Shown: piece by piece, positions 12,891 through 22,130 of the stretch
Layout of the letters: every line of letters starts with the position of its first letter
Numbering within the stretch: the stretch's first letter is position 1
NCBI RefSeq assembly: GCF_003576645.1
Contig: NC_044916.1
Location: forward strand, 9,480,752-9,544,751
Direction: 5' to 3'
Source: Ipomoea triloba
Lineage: Eukaryota; Streptophyta; Magnoliopsida; Solanales; Convolvulaceae
Length of the DNA: 64,000 nucleotides
Translations under genes and position numbers: made by a program
Notes under the pieces: generated by a model
Seen by the model: the letters and a program-made list of their open reading frames with translations, nothing else
The model's database searches: none
What the model was told of the DNA's origin: nothing

Positions 12891-14310
12891 CAGGCTTCAG
12901 TGACTGGTTTGCCTTTATCTGCAAGATTGTCTATGGGCATTGAGGTAAGAAGTTGATGCAGTTTTGTGTCTGTATATTTGGTGTCATTGCAGCATGTATC
13001 ATTCTTCCTTATCATATGCTTCAGATGTAGTTGCAGTTGGGTTTGCATTCTTTTATCCCCGAACCCCTATCTGTCACCTCTTTCCCCTACCTTTTGACCT
13101 TTTAACAAGTTCTCTTTGACATCTGCTTTCAAGAAAGAACTGACTTTACATGTTGGCCTTACCTGTATGTGATGCATCAGGCATCTCCTTGTTCTCTTAA
13201 TATATTATTATTTTTATTATGAGGACAAATAGACAGTCATGAGGTTTAGAGCCTTCTGAAAATGGTTGCACAATCTCTGCCCTGGAAATTTGTTGGTTTG
13301 TTAATTCCAATCGTATGCCACTAGGCTTTAGTTGAAATGATTATTAATTTATAGTACTTGATACACGACAATTAAATGAATTTGCTCTTAACAGCAGTGG
13401 AGTAGTGATGGCAATGGTTTTAAATCCAACCCATGCCTACCAGTTAGATTAGAAACTGACGTGGGCCTTATAATTGTTCAGTTGCTACTGTCCTTTGTCC
13501 TAATTATTTGCATCTAAACAGGGATGTTCACTGAGAATTGAATGAGAGAAGTATTATATGCGTGAATGTTTGAAGGAGTGAACTTGATATGTGGTTAGTC
13601 ATTATGATTGACTGACTTGTGTAAATCTTGTGTAAATGGAAGTGTTTCGGTAGACACATTTGCTCATGATAGCGGGTCACTCTGGATTTTGGACTGAATA
13701 ATCTGTTTAATTTGTAAACTATGCAGATGCAACATGGAGGCAAAAGCAAAGAAAAGAGTCAACCAAAGTGCCAGAATTTGAACTCTCTGCCTTTGATTGC
13801 CAGAAAACAAGGCTGAATCCCAACCACCATCAGGTACTAGTGATTCTCAAGGTACTCCTTGCCTAAACTCTTGAGAATTGGTTTTTAGGCAAGAATGGTT
13901 TGATTTCTTCAGCTAACTTAGTGATGCTGAGTTCTCAAGGTGCCATTAAGAATTGGCACGTATCAGATAATAAAATCATGCAAGTTTTGATCTGCTAATA
14001 ATGGGTGGACATTGTTTTAACTTCCTTTCATTTCACTCAACTCTTATTAAGTGCCTGCCAATTTGCCCTTGTGGACACCTGACAGTTTGTTATCAAGCTT
14101 CGGGTCTCAAAATATGCAGCAGTATGAATGATCCATCTCTCATTTCAACTTCACCAATTGAGCATGTAAAACGCATTTATTCTTCCGGCAAATAGTTATA
14201 CCTCAAAATGACGATGTATTCTTTGGGCGGGAAAATGCAAGTGCAAGAAGTTGTTGCTTTATTATAGAGGGAGATTCGTATATTTGTATTGTTTTTTATG
14301 TTCATTCTCT
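12891..14310 (+). other. Probable 3' UTR of the TWD40-2-like gene with an intron
   Basis: After the stop at 12890 the sequence continues to a consensus-like donor (ATTGAG|GTAAGAAG at about 12943). A plausible acceptor (TATGCAG) lies near 13726. No conserved coding continuation is seen. A spliced 3' UTR is inferred. The poly(A) site is unknown but must lie before the foldback element at 14436. Confidence 0.4.
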
Positions 14311-14358
14311 AGATATTGTGTTGTTGAGATGTTGATATTTATAAATTGGTGAAGGTAA

Positions 14359-15290
14359 GAAACACAAGTCATACTTGTGTTTCTCTTTCATTGATATTTG
14401 CAAGAAATGCAAGTCGCACTTGCATTACTTGTATAGGGGAAATGAGAGAAATGTAAGTGCATGGCATTCTGTTGACAAAATTGTGAATGAATCTAATAAT
14501 TGACAAAAATGTAAAAAACTTAGTTCCCAAATGCGTTCCTTGTCAGAATTGGTCAAACACAAAACACAAGTGGGACTTGTATTTTTCAAAAAACACAAGC
14601 GTTAAATTTTTTAAATTTTAATTTTTTTTTTGGGTCTCCGGCCAACCAAATATGGTCGCCGGCTTCTCCGACGAAGGAGAAGCCAGCGATGGTTGCTGGC
14701 TTCTCCAGCGAAGGAGAAACAGCGACCAAATTGGTCAATGGCTCCTCCCCTGTTTGGTCGCTGCTTCTCCTTCACTGGAGAAGCCAGCAACCATCGCTGG
14801 CTTCTCCTTCGTCGGAGAAGCCGGCGACCAAATGTGGTCGTCGGAGACTAAAAAAAAATAAAAATTAAGAAAATTTAACGCAAGTGGGACTTGCGTCTTT
14901 CGAAAAATACAAGTCTTACTTGCGTTTTGTGTTTGACCAGTTCTGACAAGGAACGCATTTGGGAATTGAATTTTTTCACATTTTTGTCAATTATTAGATT
15001 CGTTCACAATTTTGTCAATAGAATGCCATGCACTTACATTTTTGTCATTTCCCCTACTTGTATATGCGCAGCTCCCATGGGAGCCGGTTTCCAGTAAATT
15101 CTTGTTTTAATAGTCAAACGCAAGTGCAAGTTGCACTTGTGTTTTTGTACAAGAGTACATACGATTTCTAGTATTTGTATTGACAAATGCAAGTACGTCT
15201 TGCTTTTGTCATATTTTAGGAAAAAAAAAATTAAAAAGTATCAAACCCATTTAGAACTTGTATTTTTACAAAAAACTCAAGTCAAATAAC
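14359..15290. repeat. Cluster of short CAAGT-N3-ACTTG hairpins
   Basis: At least six small inverted repeats share the core CAAGT-spacer-ACTTG. Clear ones are 14358-14384 (12-bp stem, loop CAT), 14406-14426 (9-bp stem, loop CGC), near 14564-14582 (loop GGG), 14878-14896 (8-bp stem, loop GGG), near 14907-14923 and near 15118-15146. Some lie inside the foldback element at 14436-15054 and others lie outside it on both sides. Function unknown. Confidence 0.7.
14436..15054. mobile_element. 619-bp foldback (MULE-type MITE) with 10-bp target duplication
   Basis: The left arm, starting GGGGAAATGA, is repeated in inverted order to the right end, TCATTTCCCC. The arms are about 300 bp each and meet near 14730-14745. 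The central part is GC-rich (repeated GGAGAAGCCAGC blocks) and nearly perfectly self-complementary. The right arm has about 25 bp extra near 14881-14905. The flanks carry the same 10-mer TACTTGTATA at 14426-14435 and 15055-15064. A 9-10 bp duplication and long terminal inverted repeats fit Mutator-like foldback elements. There is no coding capacity. A transcript would fold into one long hairpin. Confidence 0.9.
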
Positions 15291-15545
15291 TTTTTTCCTA
15301 CGATTATTCAAGTTTTAAAATAATCCACCCCATTTTTGTCACATTTCAGTACTCTAATGCAAACCAAGCCTCTGATCCAATTATTATTGTGTGAATTACA
15401 GTCTAAAAATAAATAAAGTATATTATTTTAACTCATAAAATATGTTATTATAATTTATAAAATATATTATTTTACTTTTTTACCCTCAAAATAATATTAT
15501 TATGCAGGGAACAAGAATTTTCTTTTTTAAATTACGCCGCTTTAA

Positions 15546-15765
15546 ACCGTAGTAGTCTACACAATAATTTGCCCCTCCGAGCTAGTTGGGCTAGGCACAT
15601 ACCGTAGTAGTCTACACAATAATTTGCCCCTCCGAGCTAGTTGGGCTAGACACATACCATAGTAGTCTACACAATAATTTGCCCCTCCGAGCTAGTTGGG
15701 CTAGGCACATACCGTAGTAGTCTACACAATAATTTGCCCCTCCGACCTAGTTGGGCTAGGCACAT
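15546..15765. repeat. Four tandem copies of a 55-bp unit
   Basis: Units start at 15546, 15601, 15656 and 15711, each beginning ACCGTAGTAGTCTACACAAT, with only a few substitutions between copies. The unit contains CACAATAATTTGCCCC, which resembles the termini of the MULE-type MITEs at 23960-24189 and 57282-57766. Confidence 0.95.
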
Positions 15766-15845
15766 AGGGCAATAACATTACCATGTAGCTGTTTAAAGAA
15801 AAAAAAAACAAAAAAAAAAACAATTGCCCGGCAGCTTAAATTAAA

Positions 15846-16244
15846 GAGTTTATTACCGAAATGGTCCCTCGACTATTGCAAAATTACTAATTTGATCATC
15901 GACAATTTTTCGAGCCTAATTAAGTTCATCGACTTTGAAAATTTTAACTAGTTTGGTCCTCTGTTTCTTTTGCCATTAAATATTCGTTAAATCGGGACCA
16001 AATTGATAATTTTGCTATAATTAAGTGACCATTTCAGTGAAAAATTAATTATCAATTTGGTCCCTTAACTATAGCAAAATTACTAATTTGGTCTCGACTG
16101 AACAGATGTTTAACGGCAAAATAAACGGAGGACTAAATTGATTAAATTTTTCAAAGTCAAGTGACTTAATTAGACACGAAAAATTATTGAGAACCAAATT
16201 GATAATTTCGCAATAGTCGAGAGACCAATTTCGGTAATAAATTC
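15846..16244. mobile_element. 399-bp foldback MITE with 9-bp target duplication
   Basis: Terminal inverted repeats GAGTTTATTACCGAAAT and (reverse complement of the right end) GAATTTATTACCGAAAT extend as diverged arms over nearly the whole element. The 9-mer TAAATTAAA flanks it at 15837-15845 and 16245-16253. The size, TSD length and lack of coding sequence fit a Mutator-type MITE. It ends 113 bp before the PPR start codon at 16358, so it forms most of that gene's proximal promoter. Confidence 0.9.
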
Positions 16245-16357
16245 TAAATTAAATGTTAGGAGTAAATAAAATTGATCTTCGGTTAGGTTTCTAGATCATT
16301 CGCTTCGCTTCACTTTGCTACGAATCCAAACTCCAAAGCAACAACACAGTGGATGGG

Positions 16358-17320
16358 ATGGCGATGGAGCTCATCTTTTCCCGCCCGTCCGCTATGGTCT
16401 CAGCAGCACTTGCACGGAAGTTCGTTTTCATCAACACCGCTTCTTTCTCTATCATCACACGCGTACTTTCTCCTTCTCTCTACCATTTTCGCCCTGCAAT
16501 TCCTAAACCACCCTATTTTGCGCCATTAGTGCCGCAGCGAAGCTTTTCGAGGAACGGAAGCAGGTTTTGCACCAACGCCGGCGAGCGAAAACGCAACACC
16601 TTGGTGAATTTCTCGTTATCCGACTCGGAAGACGATGATTCAGACTCGTCGGAAGAGATAAATAAAAAAGCTCCGGCGAAGGCGGCGGATAAATCAAAAC
16701 CACCTCCGCCGCCGTACGATCCGTTTAGCAAGAAGGCGGTTATAGAGGAACCGGACGACCCGAAGAACCTGCAAGATGTGTTCCACAAGATGCGCGCGGA
16801 CGGGATGATTAATAATGCCGTCAAGATGTTCGACGGATTGTCCAAGGACGGGCTGACCCACGAGGCGCTGGAACTCTTCTCGGTGATCAAAGACAAGTCG
16901 GAGATGCCGGACGTGGTGGCCCACACGGCGGTAATTGAGGCCTACTGCGACGCAGGCCAGCCCAAGGAGGCTCACAAAGTGTATCAGCGGATGCTGGCGT
17001 CCGGGGTGCTCCCCAATGCCTACACTTACAGCGTGCTCATCAAGTCCCTGGCGACCAGCGGTGAGCCGAAGCTGGTAAAGGAAGCCAAGAAGTATGTGAT
17101 GGAGATGGTGGAGAAGAGGGGAATGAAGCCCAACGCGGCCACGCTTGTCCGGAGCTTCGAGGGATTGGTGGAGGTAGGAATGGAGGAAGAGGGTAGAGAA
17201 TTGGTGGAGATGGTGAAGAAGAAAGGGGTTGTGCCTGAAGAGGGTAAAGTGAGAGAAGTGTTGAAGAACAAGAGAGGGCCTGTTTATAGGACATTGATGA
17301 GCATCCTCTATGGAAAATGA
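16358..17320 (+). CDS. Short PPR protein, organelle-targeted, intronless
   Basis: A 320-residue pentatricopeptide-repeat protein. The first in-frame ATG is at 16358 (MAMELIF). The reading frame is open a little further upstream but without an ATG. The N-terminus is rich in Arg, Ser and Ala and lacks acidic residues for about 75 residues, as expected of a mitochondrial or plastid transit peptide. An acidic Ser/Asp stretch (SDSEDDDSDSSEE) and a Lys/Pro linker follow. Then come three to four PPR helix pairs, for example DVVAHTAVIEAYCDAG and AYTYSVLIKSLATSGEP. The layout resembles Arabidopsis At4g38150, from memory. PPR proteins bind organellar RNA; the target here is unknown. The coding region is much richer in GC than its surroundings. 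No frame damage is seen. Confidence 0.9.
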   Translation: MAMELIFSRPSAMVSAALARKFVFINTASFSIITRVLSPSLYHFRPAIPKPPYFAPLVPQRSFSRNGSRFCTNAGERKRNTLVNFSLSDSEDDDSDSSEEINKKAPAKAADKSKPPPPPYDPFSKKAVIEEPDDPKNLQDVFHKMRADGMINNAVKMFDGLSKDGLTHEALELFSVIKDKSEMPDVVAHTAVIEAYCDAGQPKEAHKVYQRMLASGVLPNAYTYSVLIKSLATSGEPKLVKEAKKYVMEMVEKRGMKPNAATLVRSFEGLVEVGMEEEGRELVEMVKKKGVVPEEGKVREVLKNKRGPVYRTLMSILYGK

Positions 17321-17934
17321 TATGTAAGTTAAGCCTTTTTAGTTTTGAGTAATCTCTATATAATCCATCCTATTTTATACAAACTGATCGAGTCTATACT
17401 TTTGTGTTAACCAAATTCTCCTAGCCGAATTGTGTAAATTATAGCATGGATCAGAGTCTACATTGCATTGTAGATTTTGATCTAAAAATAACTTTTAGAT
17501 TTTGTATCTTTAGTTTACAAATTTTGGCATGCAGTTGACAGTTTGTGTATCAGTTATCATATTATGTGTCAGCAATTATCAAGTTATTTATTTACATGTA
17601 CAGAAATAACTAACTGTAAGTATAAAATGTATTAATCGAAGGTATATTTTTGTACAAGGGTTTACAATGCAATGTGAATCTTAATAACAATTGGCTAAAT
17701 TGTAAGCACTTGTAAAAGGTGGGACAGACTTCCATATCCAAAGACAAGAATAGAATCTTGACATTCGGTTAAGGGATTTGGACTTTTGTGCGACTAAAGT
17801 TTCACCTCTAGAAATTGATGGGCTAGTGGCTTAGAGTAGGGATGCAAACGAGTAGAACGTTGGCTCGAGTTCATCTTACATCGTTTACAGCCTTTAAAAT
17901 TCTGGAATGTTCCCTACCACTATTTCAAGAGCAG
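17321..17934. other. Downstream flank of the PPR gene, no gene seen
   Basis: AT-rich sequence with no sustained reading frame. It should contain the PPR 3' UTR. No clear polyadenylation boundary can be fixed by eye. Confidence 0.4.
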
Positions 17935-18480
17935 TTCATTTTTCTCCAGTGAAACAAATTTGAATTTTCATGAGCAAAATGAAACATCTCAAGCATTTGG
18001 CATCATCTCATGTTCTTGGTATAATAAGGATAAGATAAGACACAACCCTTCAATTAGACTAGTAGAATTGAAAAAACACATCCAATTAGAACTGAAACTA
18101 AATGTGGGAATTTACATGATAAAGAGGGCAGTCAAAGCTGTATTGAAGAAAATTGATGCTGGTTTTCAAGACTAATTTCGTAGAATAAGGGATTATGATG
18201 TTGAACGTATCAACTCTAATCCCGGTACCACTGCTGTTGTAAAAACTAATAGAACAACACTCGAATGTCCTTGTGTTAAGAGACTTTACGTTTGTTTTTG
18301 AGCTGTAAAGAATAGATTTTAGAAGGATGTAGAAAAGTAATTGGGTTGGATGGATGTTTTTTTAAGGAAATGTTGAAAGGAGAAATATTAAGTGCAATTC
18401 ATAGAGATGCTAACTCTAATCCCGGTACCACTGCTATTGTAAAAACCAATAGAATAATACCTGAATGTCCTTGTAATTTT
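17935..18480 (+). pseudogene. Fragment of a MULE (MuDR-like) transposase
   Basis: The frame from 17960 reads ...IRLVELKKHIQLELKLNVGIYMIKRAVKAVLKK and, after a stop, ...YDVERINSNPGTTAVVKTNRT. This matches the N-terminal part of plant MULE transposases (helical region followed by the Y-x3-L-x3-NPG-S/T block). The NPGTT block occurs twice, at about 18205-18275 and 18408-18473, so part was tandemly duplicated. No DDE catalytic core or zinc finger is present, so it is dead. Confidence 0.65.
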
Positions 18481-18518
18481 CAGAGATTGTAATCTTTGTG
18501 GTTTTGTTGGAAGATTGT

Positions 18519-20134
18519 TGTTAGAGATATAAGGGTTAGTTGAGATATCTACTCTTAGTCCTAGGTTTTAGTGTTAGTAACCTGTGGTTAGGGTTAGTTC
18601 TACACTAGTATATATAGCTCTAATCTCCTGTACATTTACACACAGAACATATATACAAATACTTAGTTTTGCTATTCTATTGTTTAACACTTTAACATGG
18701 TATCAAAGCGAGATTGAGTGACTGGGTAGTGGGCTTTGGTCGGAGTGAGGAGGCGACGCTGCCGGAGGAAGTGGAGCAGCCACCGGAGGTCTGGCGCCAC
18801 GCCATGCGCCGCCGCCGCAGTTCAGGGTCTCCGACACCACGCGTCGGCGCGTGTGCACTGTTCCGGCGGCTGCTCCGGTCGAGGGTTGATCTGGTACACT
18901 CGTCTCTAAAAGACCGGTAGATTTGGAGTGGTGGTATCTCAACCGTCAAGTCTCACTCTCCCCTCTTCTCTCGCCGGCTTTCCCAAGTTCGCAGTAGCAT
19001 AGCGCCAAAGCTCCAACAGCAGCAGTGGATGGTTGCTGGCCCTTCGTCTTTTTGTGTGGAGCTTTTGTTGTCGTTGAAAGTGTTGATAGTGCAATTTCCA
19101 ACGCCTGTATGGCCTGAAGGAACCGCAGCAGTGGCAAGCAGTGGTGGCGGGTGAAGCTTTCCGGCAGTGGTTGGTGGTGGACTGGTGGCTGCCAGTGGTT
19201 GTGGTTGGTGGGGGTGTTGTTGATGTTAAAGTGTTGAAGATGGGAATATATGGGCTATAGGTTATTAGGTTTATGGTGTGGCTGCTGAGGTGGAAGTTGG
19301 AAGCTAATAAATAATTAGGCAGTAGGTTATTTATTTTGAGTTAGTTTGGTTTATCGTGTCAATAAGTCTTGAAAGTTTATTATTATATTTTTCTAACTTG
19401 TTTAAGTTAATTTAACATGCGGTTAGTATTATATTTGGAGTGGTGCCAAGGTGTGAGAGTTGGAGGCAGTCCTTGTACAGGGGTGTTGCAGTGATGGGCA
19501 GCACAGGTGCCAGGGGTGGTGTGGACCTGGCATATGTCGCGGCTATTATGGAAGGCTGCCAGGGGTGGTGTGGACCTGGCATATGTCGCGGCTATTATGG
19601 AAGGCTGGCGGCTGAAGAATGGTTCAGGAGGAACCAGTTTGTGTGTACGCAACAAGAAAACGGGAAAACACTGGTGGTAGGCAGCAGTTATAAGGGTTTG
19701 TGGAGTGAGAGGCTGGTGCATTGCGGTGTTAAGCAACGGTGATAAGGGTGTGGGGTGTGAGAGGCAGGTGCGCTGCGGTTGTGGTGTTTGGTTTGGTTTG
19801 TAGCTTTGTGGAAGCTTTGTTAGTGCAGACAAGGTGCATTGTGGACTGACTTGTCACATCATGGTTCGAAGGTTCAAGACTTATAGTTCTAGATTTGGAG
19901 TCTTATGGTTCATGTGACACATATGTAACAAGTTGGGCATGTTGAAATCTATGCTCCAACTTGAGGGGGGGTGTTAGTGATATAAGGGTTAGTTGAGATA
20001 TCTACTCTTAGCCCTAGGTTTTAGTGGTAGTAACATGTGGTTAGGGTTAGTTCTACACTAGTATATATAGCTCTACTCTCCTGTACATTTACACACAGAA
20101 CATATATACGAATACTTAGTTTTGCTATTCAACA
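18519..20134 (+). mobile_element. Non-autonomous LTR element (TRIM/LARD-like), 1.6 kb, intact TSD
   Basis: LTRs lie at 18519-18697 (179 bp) and 19972-20134 (163 bp), both starting TGTTAG and ending AACA. They are very similar except for about 16 bp near the 3' edge present only in the left one. The 5-mer ATTGT flanks the element at 18514-18518 and 20135-20139. A Met-tRNA type primer site (TGGTATCAAAGC) follows the left LTR at 18698. A purine tract (TTGAGGGGGGG) precedes the right LTR. The interior is GC-rich and shows no gag, protease, integrase or reverse transcriptase. It must have been mobilised by another element, most likely a Copia given the TSD, PBS and PPT style. Confidence 0.9.
19509..19606 (+). 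repeat. Perfect 49-bp tandem duplication inside the LTR element
   Basis: The unit beginning GCCAGGGGTGGTGTGG occupies 19509-19557 and is repeated at 19558-19606. The exactness suggests a recent event. Its length shifts any reading frame. Confidence 0.95.
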
Positions 20135-20139
20135 ATTGT

Positions 20140-20460
20140 AAACATAATTTTTGGTTTAATCTGCTATAAGGTCTTGTTGGTAGATTGTAATCTTTTTGGT
20201 CTTGTTGGTAGATTGTAAACATAGTTTTTGGTTGAATATGCTATATAATGTCTTTTTGGCATATTGTAATCTTTTTGCTGTATGAACTTATACATTGAAT
20301 CTACTGTGTTTATCAATGTATATAGTCTTTATCCAACATCTTTTTGTCTGTATTTGCAGTCTATATCCAGTGTTTATCAATGTATTCAGTCTGTATCACG
20401 TTGTATTTTGTGCTTAATTTTATACCATGAAATCATGGAAGGTAGTAGTAATACTAATAG
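20140..20460. repeat. Degenerate short repeats
   Basis: Recurring phrases such as TTGTTGGTAGATTGTAA, TTTTTGGTTGAAT and TATCAATGTAT, two to three times each. There is no reading frame of interest. Confidence 0.5.
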
Positions 20461-20590
20461 TTAAATTACACTTTAAATTGAAATTTCAAACACTTTATAT
20501 GACACTTCTTGACAACAACAAAAAATACAAACTTCATTCAAAATCCATTCATATGGCAACAAAAATAACCTAAAGCAATATATTCTTAAA

Positions 20591-21218
20591 CTACAGCAAA
20601 GTCATGAGAGAATCATATGATTTTGCTCTTTGTTGCAAGCTTACAAACATAGCAATTCCTACAACAATTATACAACCAATTATTTTTTTTTCTGTCTTTT
20701 TTTTTTCTTTCAACTTGAGCTTGAAAACCCTTCTCAACATCACTTTGCAATTGTCGAATTTCTTCCATAATTCTGTCTTTATCTTTTTTCAACTCTATTC
20801 CAATATTCTTATTCGAATCACATTCAACCTCATCCTCTTTCTATAACAAATTTTTCAAGATAAAAAATCCACATCCACCTTCCTGGACAAATACAACATT
20901 AAACAAAAAATTGATAACACATTAAACACATTGTTGAAAACCAAAGCAAAGAAATAATAATAATAAACATTCACTCAGACCTAACTGATAAGAGATTTTT
21001 ACACTTCTTATAAACTTATCAATAACATTTTTAACCTTAAAATGCAATACATGTACCTTCCACCTTTGACACCCAAAAAATTGTTGTACATTCTCTCGTG
21101 ATACACATAGTGGTGATTTCAACCCACAACAACAATATAATGGTGGTTCATACTGTAAATTTGGTCTCGACTTTGAGAGAGATGAAAATAGTGAACCACC
21201 CCAACATGATGATGTCAT
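20591..21218 (-). pseudogene. GRF zinc-finger / transmembrane protein pseudogene
   Basis: The minus strand from the ATG at 21218 reads MTSSCWGG..., then a GRF-type zinc-binding motif (CCCGLKSPL...FFGCQRW). A plausible intron has its donor right after the RWK codons (AAG|GTACATG) and its acceptor at 20883-20884. The second exon supplies the last part (EGGCGFFILKN), then a charged coiled-coil (IGIELKKDKDRIMEEIRQ). In a shifted frame it ends with a hydrophobic C-terminal helix (IIGCIIVVGIAMFV). This zinc finger, coiled coil and C-terminal TM order is typical of small plant GRF proteins. A TAG stop interrupts exon 2 soon after the finger, and the A-runs near 20690-20706 force a one-base frameshift before the TM helix. 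Confidence 0.65.
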
Positions 21219-21649
21219 CTCCAACAAGAACCGTGGCCGAAGGCGAAGGAGAAGCATTGTACTGGGTGTGATGGAGTACGAAGAAGAAGAAGAAGAAGAA
21301 GTGAAAAAAAAAAACGCAGAGGGAGAAGAAGAAGAATAATAAATCATGAAGAAGAAGACGTAGCACACTAAAGAATACGAGGTGAAAAAAACGCAGAGGA
21401 ATAATTAGAGATTTAGTGTTGACTCGTGATATTAAATCATTTTTTTAGTTCTTTAATTTAATTTTTTTATTTATGGTTATGTGGTGAGCCACTGGGGCAG
21501 TTACCGGCTCTTACAAGAGAGGTAACCAACTAATGAGGTCGGATAACTCAAAATCGTGTGTTCATGTGTTCAATTGCACTTTCTAAAAGTTTGTGGGCCT
21601 AATTGATTTTTAGCGAAATGTTTAGGGACATATTTGACCATTTTCCCTA

Positions 21650-22130
21650 TATTATTTAATTTGTATACCTATATACCAATATATGTGGATGTTAGCTCCT
21701 CCTCCTCCTCCTTCTTCATTTTTAATTATTTTTCACGAAATTATTTAATTTGTATACATATACCAATATATATGGATATTAACTCCTCTTCCTCCTCCTC
21801 CTTCTTCTTCATTTTTAATTATTTTTCGAGAAATTATTTAATTTGTATACATATACCAATATATGTGGATGTTAGCTCCTCCTCCTGTATTTTTAATTAT
21901 TTTTATTTAGCCATATTTTATCAACAAAATGCTATTTGTGTAATAAGTGGTAAAGTGATTGCTTAAGATGATGTGAAGTATCATCATCTTCCTCGTCCTC
22001 CTCATCCTCTTCGTCCTCCTCCTCCTTTAATTATTTTTATTTAGCCATATTTTATCAACAAAATGCTATTTGTATAATGAGTGGTAAAGTGATTGCGTAA
22101 GACGAAGTGAAATATCATTTAATTTTTAAT
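21650..22130. repeat. Two adjacent minisatellites with CTC/CTT runs
   Basis: About 21650-21900 holds three units of roughly 85-90 bp (ATTATTTAATTTGTATAC... followed by TCCTCCTCC). About 21890-22130 holds two units of roughly 130 bp (TTAATTATTTTTATTTAGCC...). Both contain pyrimidine triplet runs that vary in length. Confidence 0.8.

Noticed and set aside
16503..17294. Several minus-strand ORFs opposite the PPR gene
   Set aside because: Mirror frames of a GC-rich coding exon. The plus-strand frame shows the PPR motifs.
18714..19137. Several ORFs in the 18.7-19.8 kb GC-rich stretch
   Set aside because: They sit inside a TSD-bounded non-autonomous LTR element, overlap on both strands and show no domain.
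19407..19832. 141-residue Pro/Thr-rich minus-strand ORF
   Set aside because: It spans the 49-bp tandem duplication inside the LTR element and has no homology I recognise.
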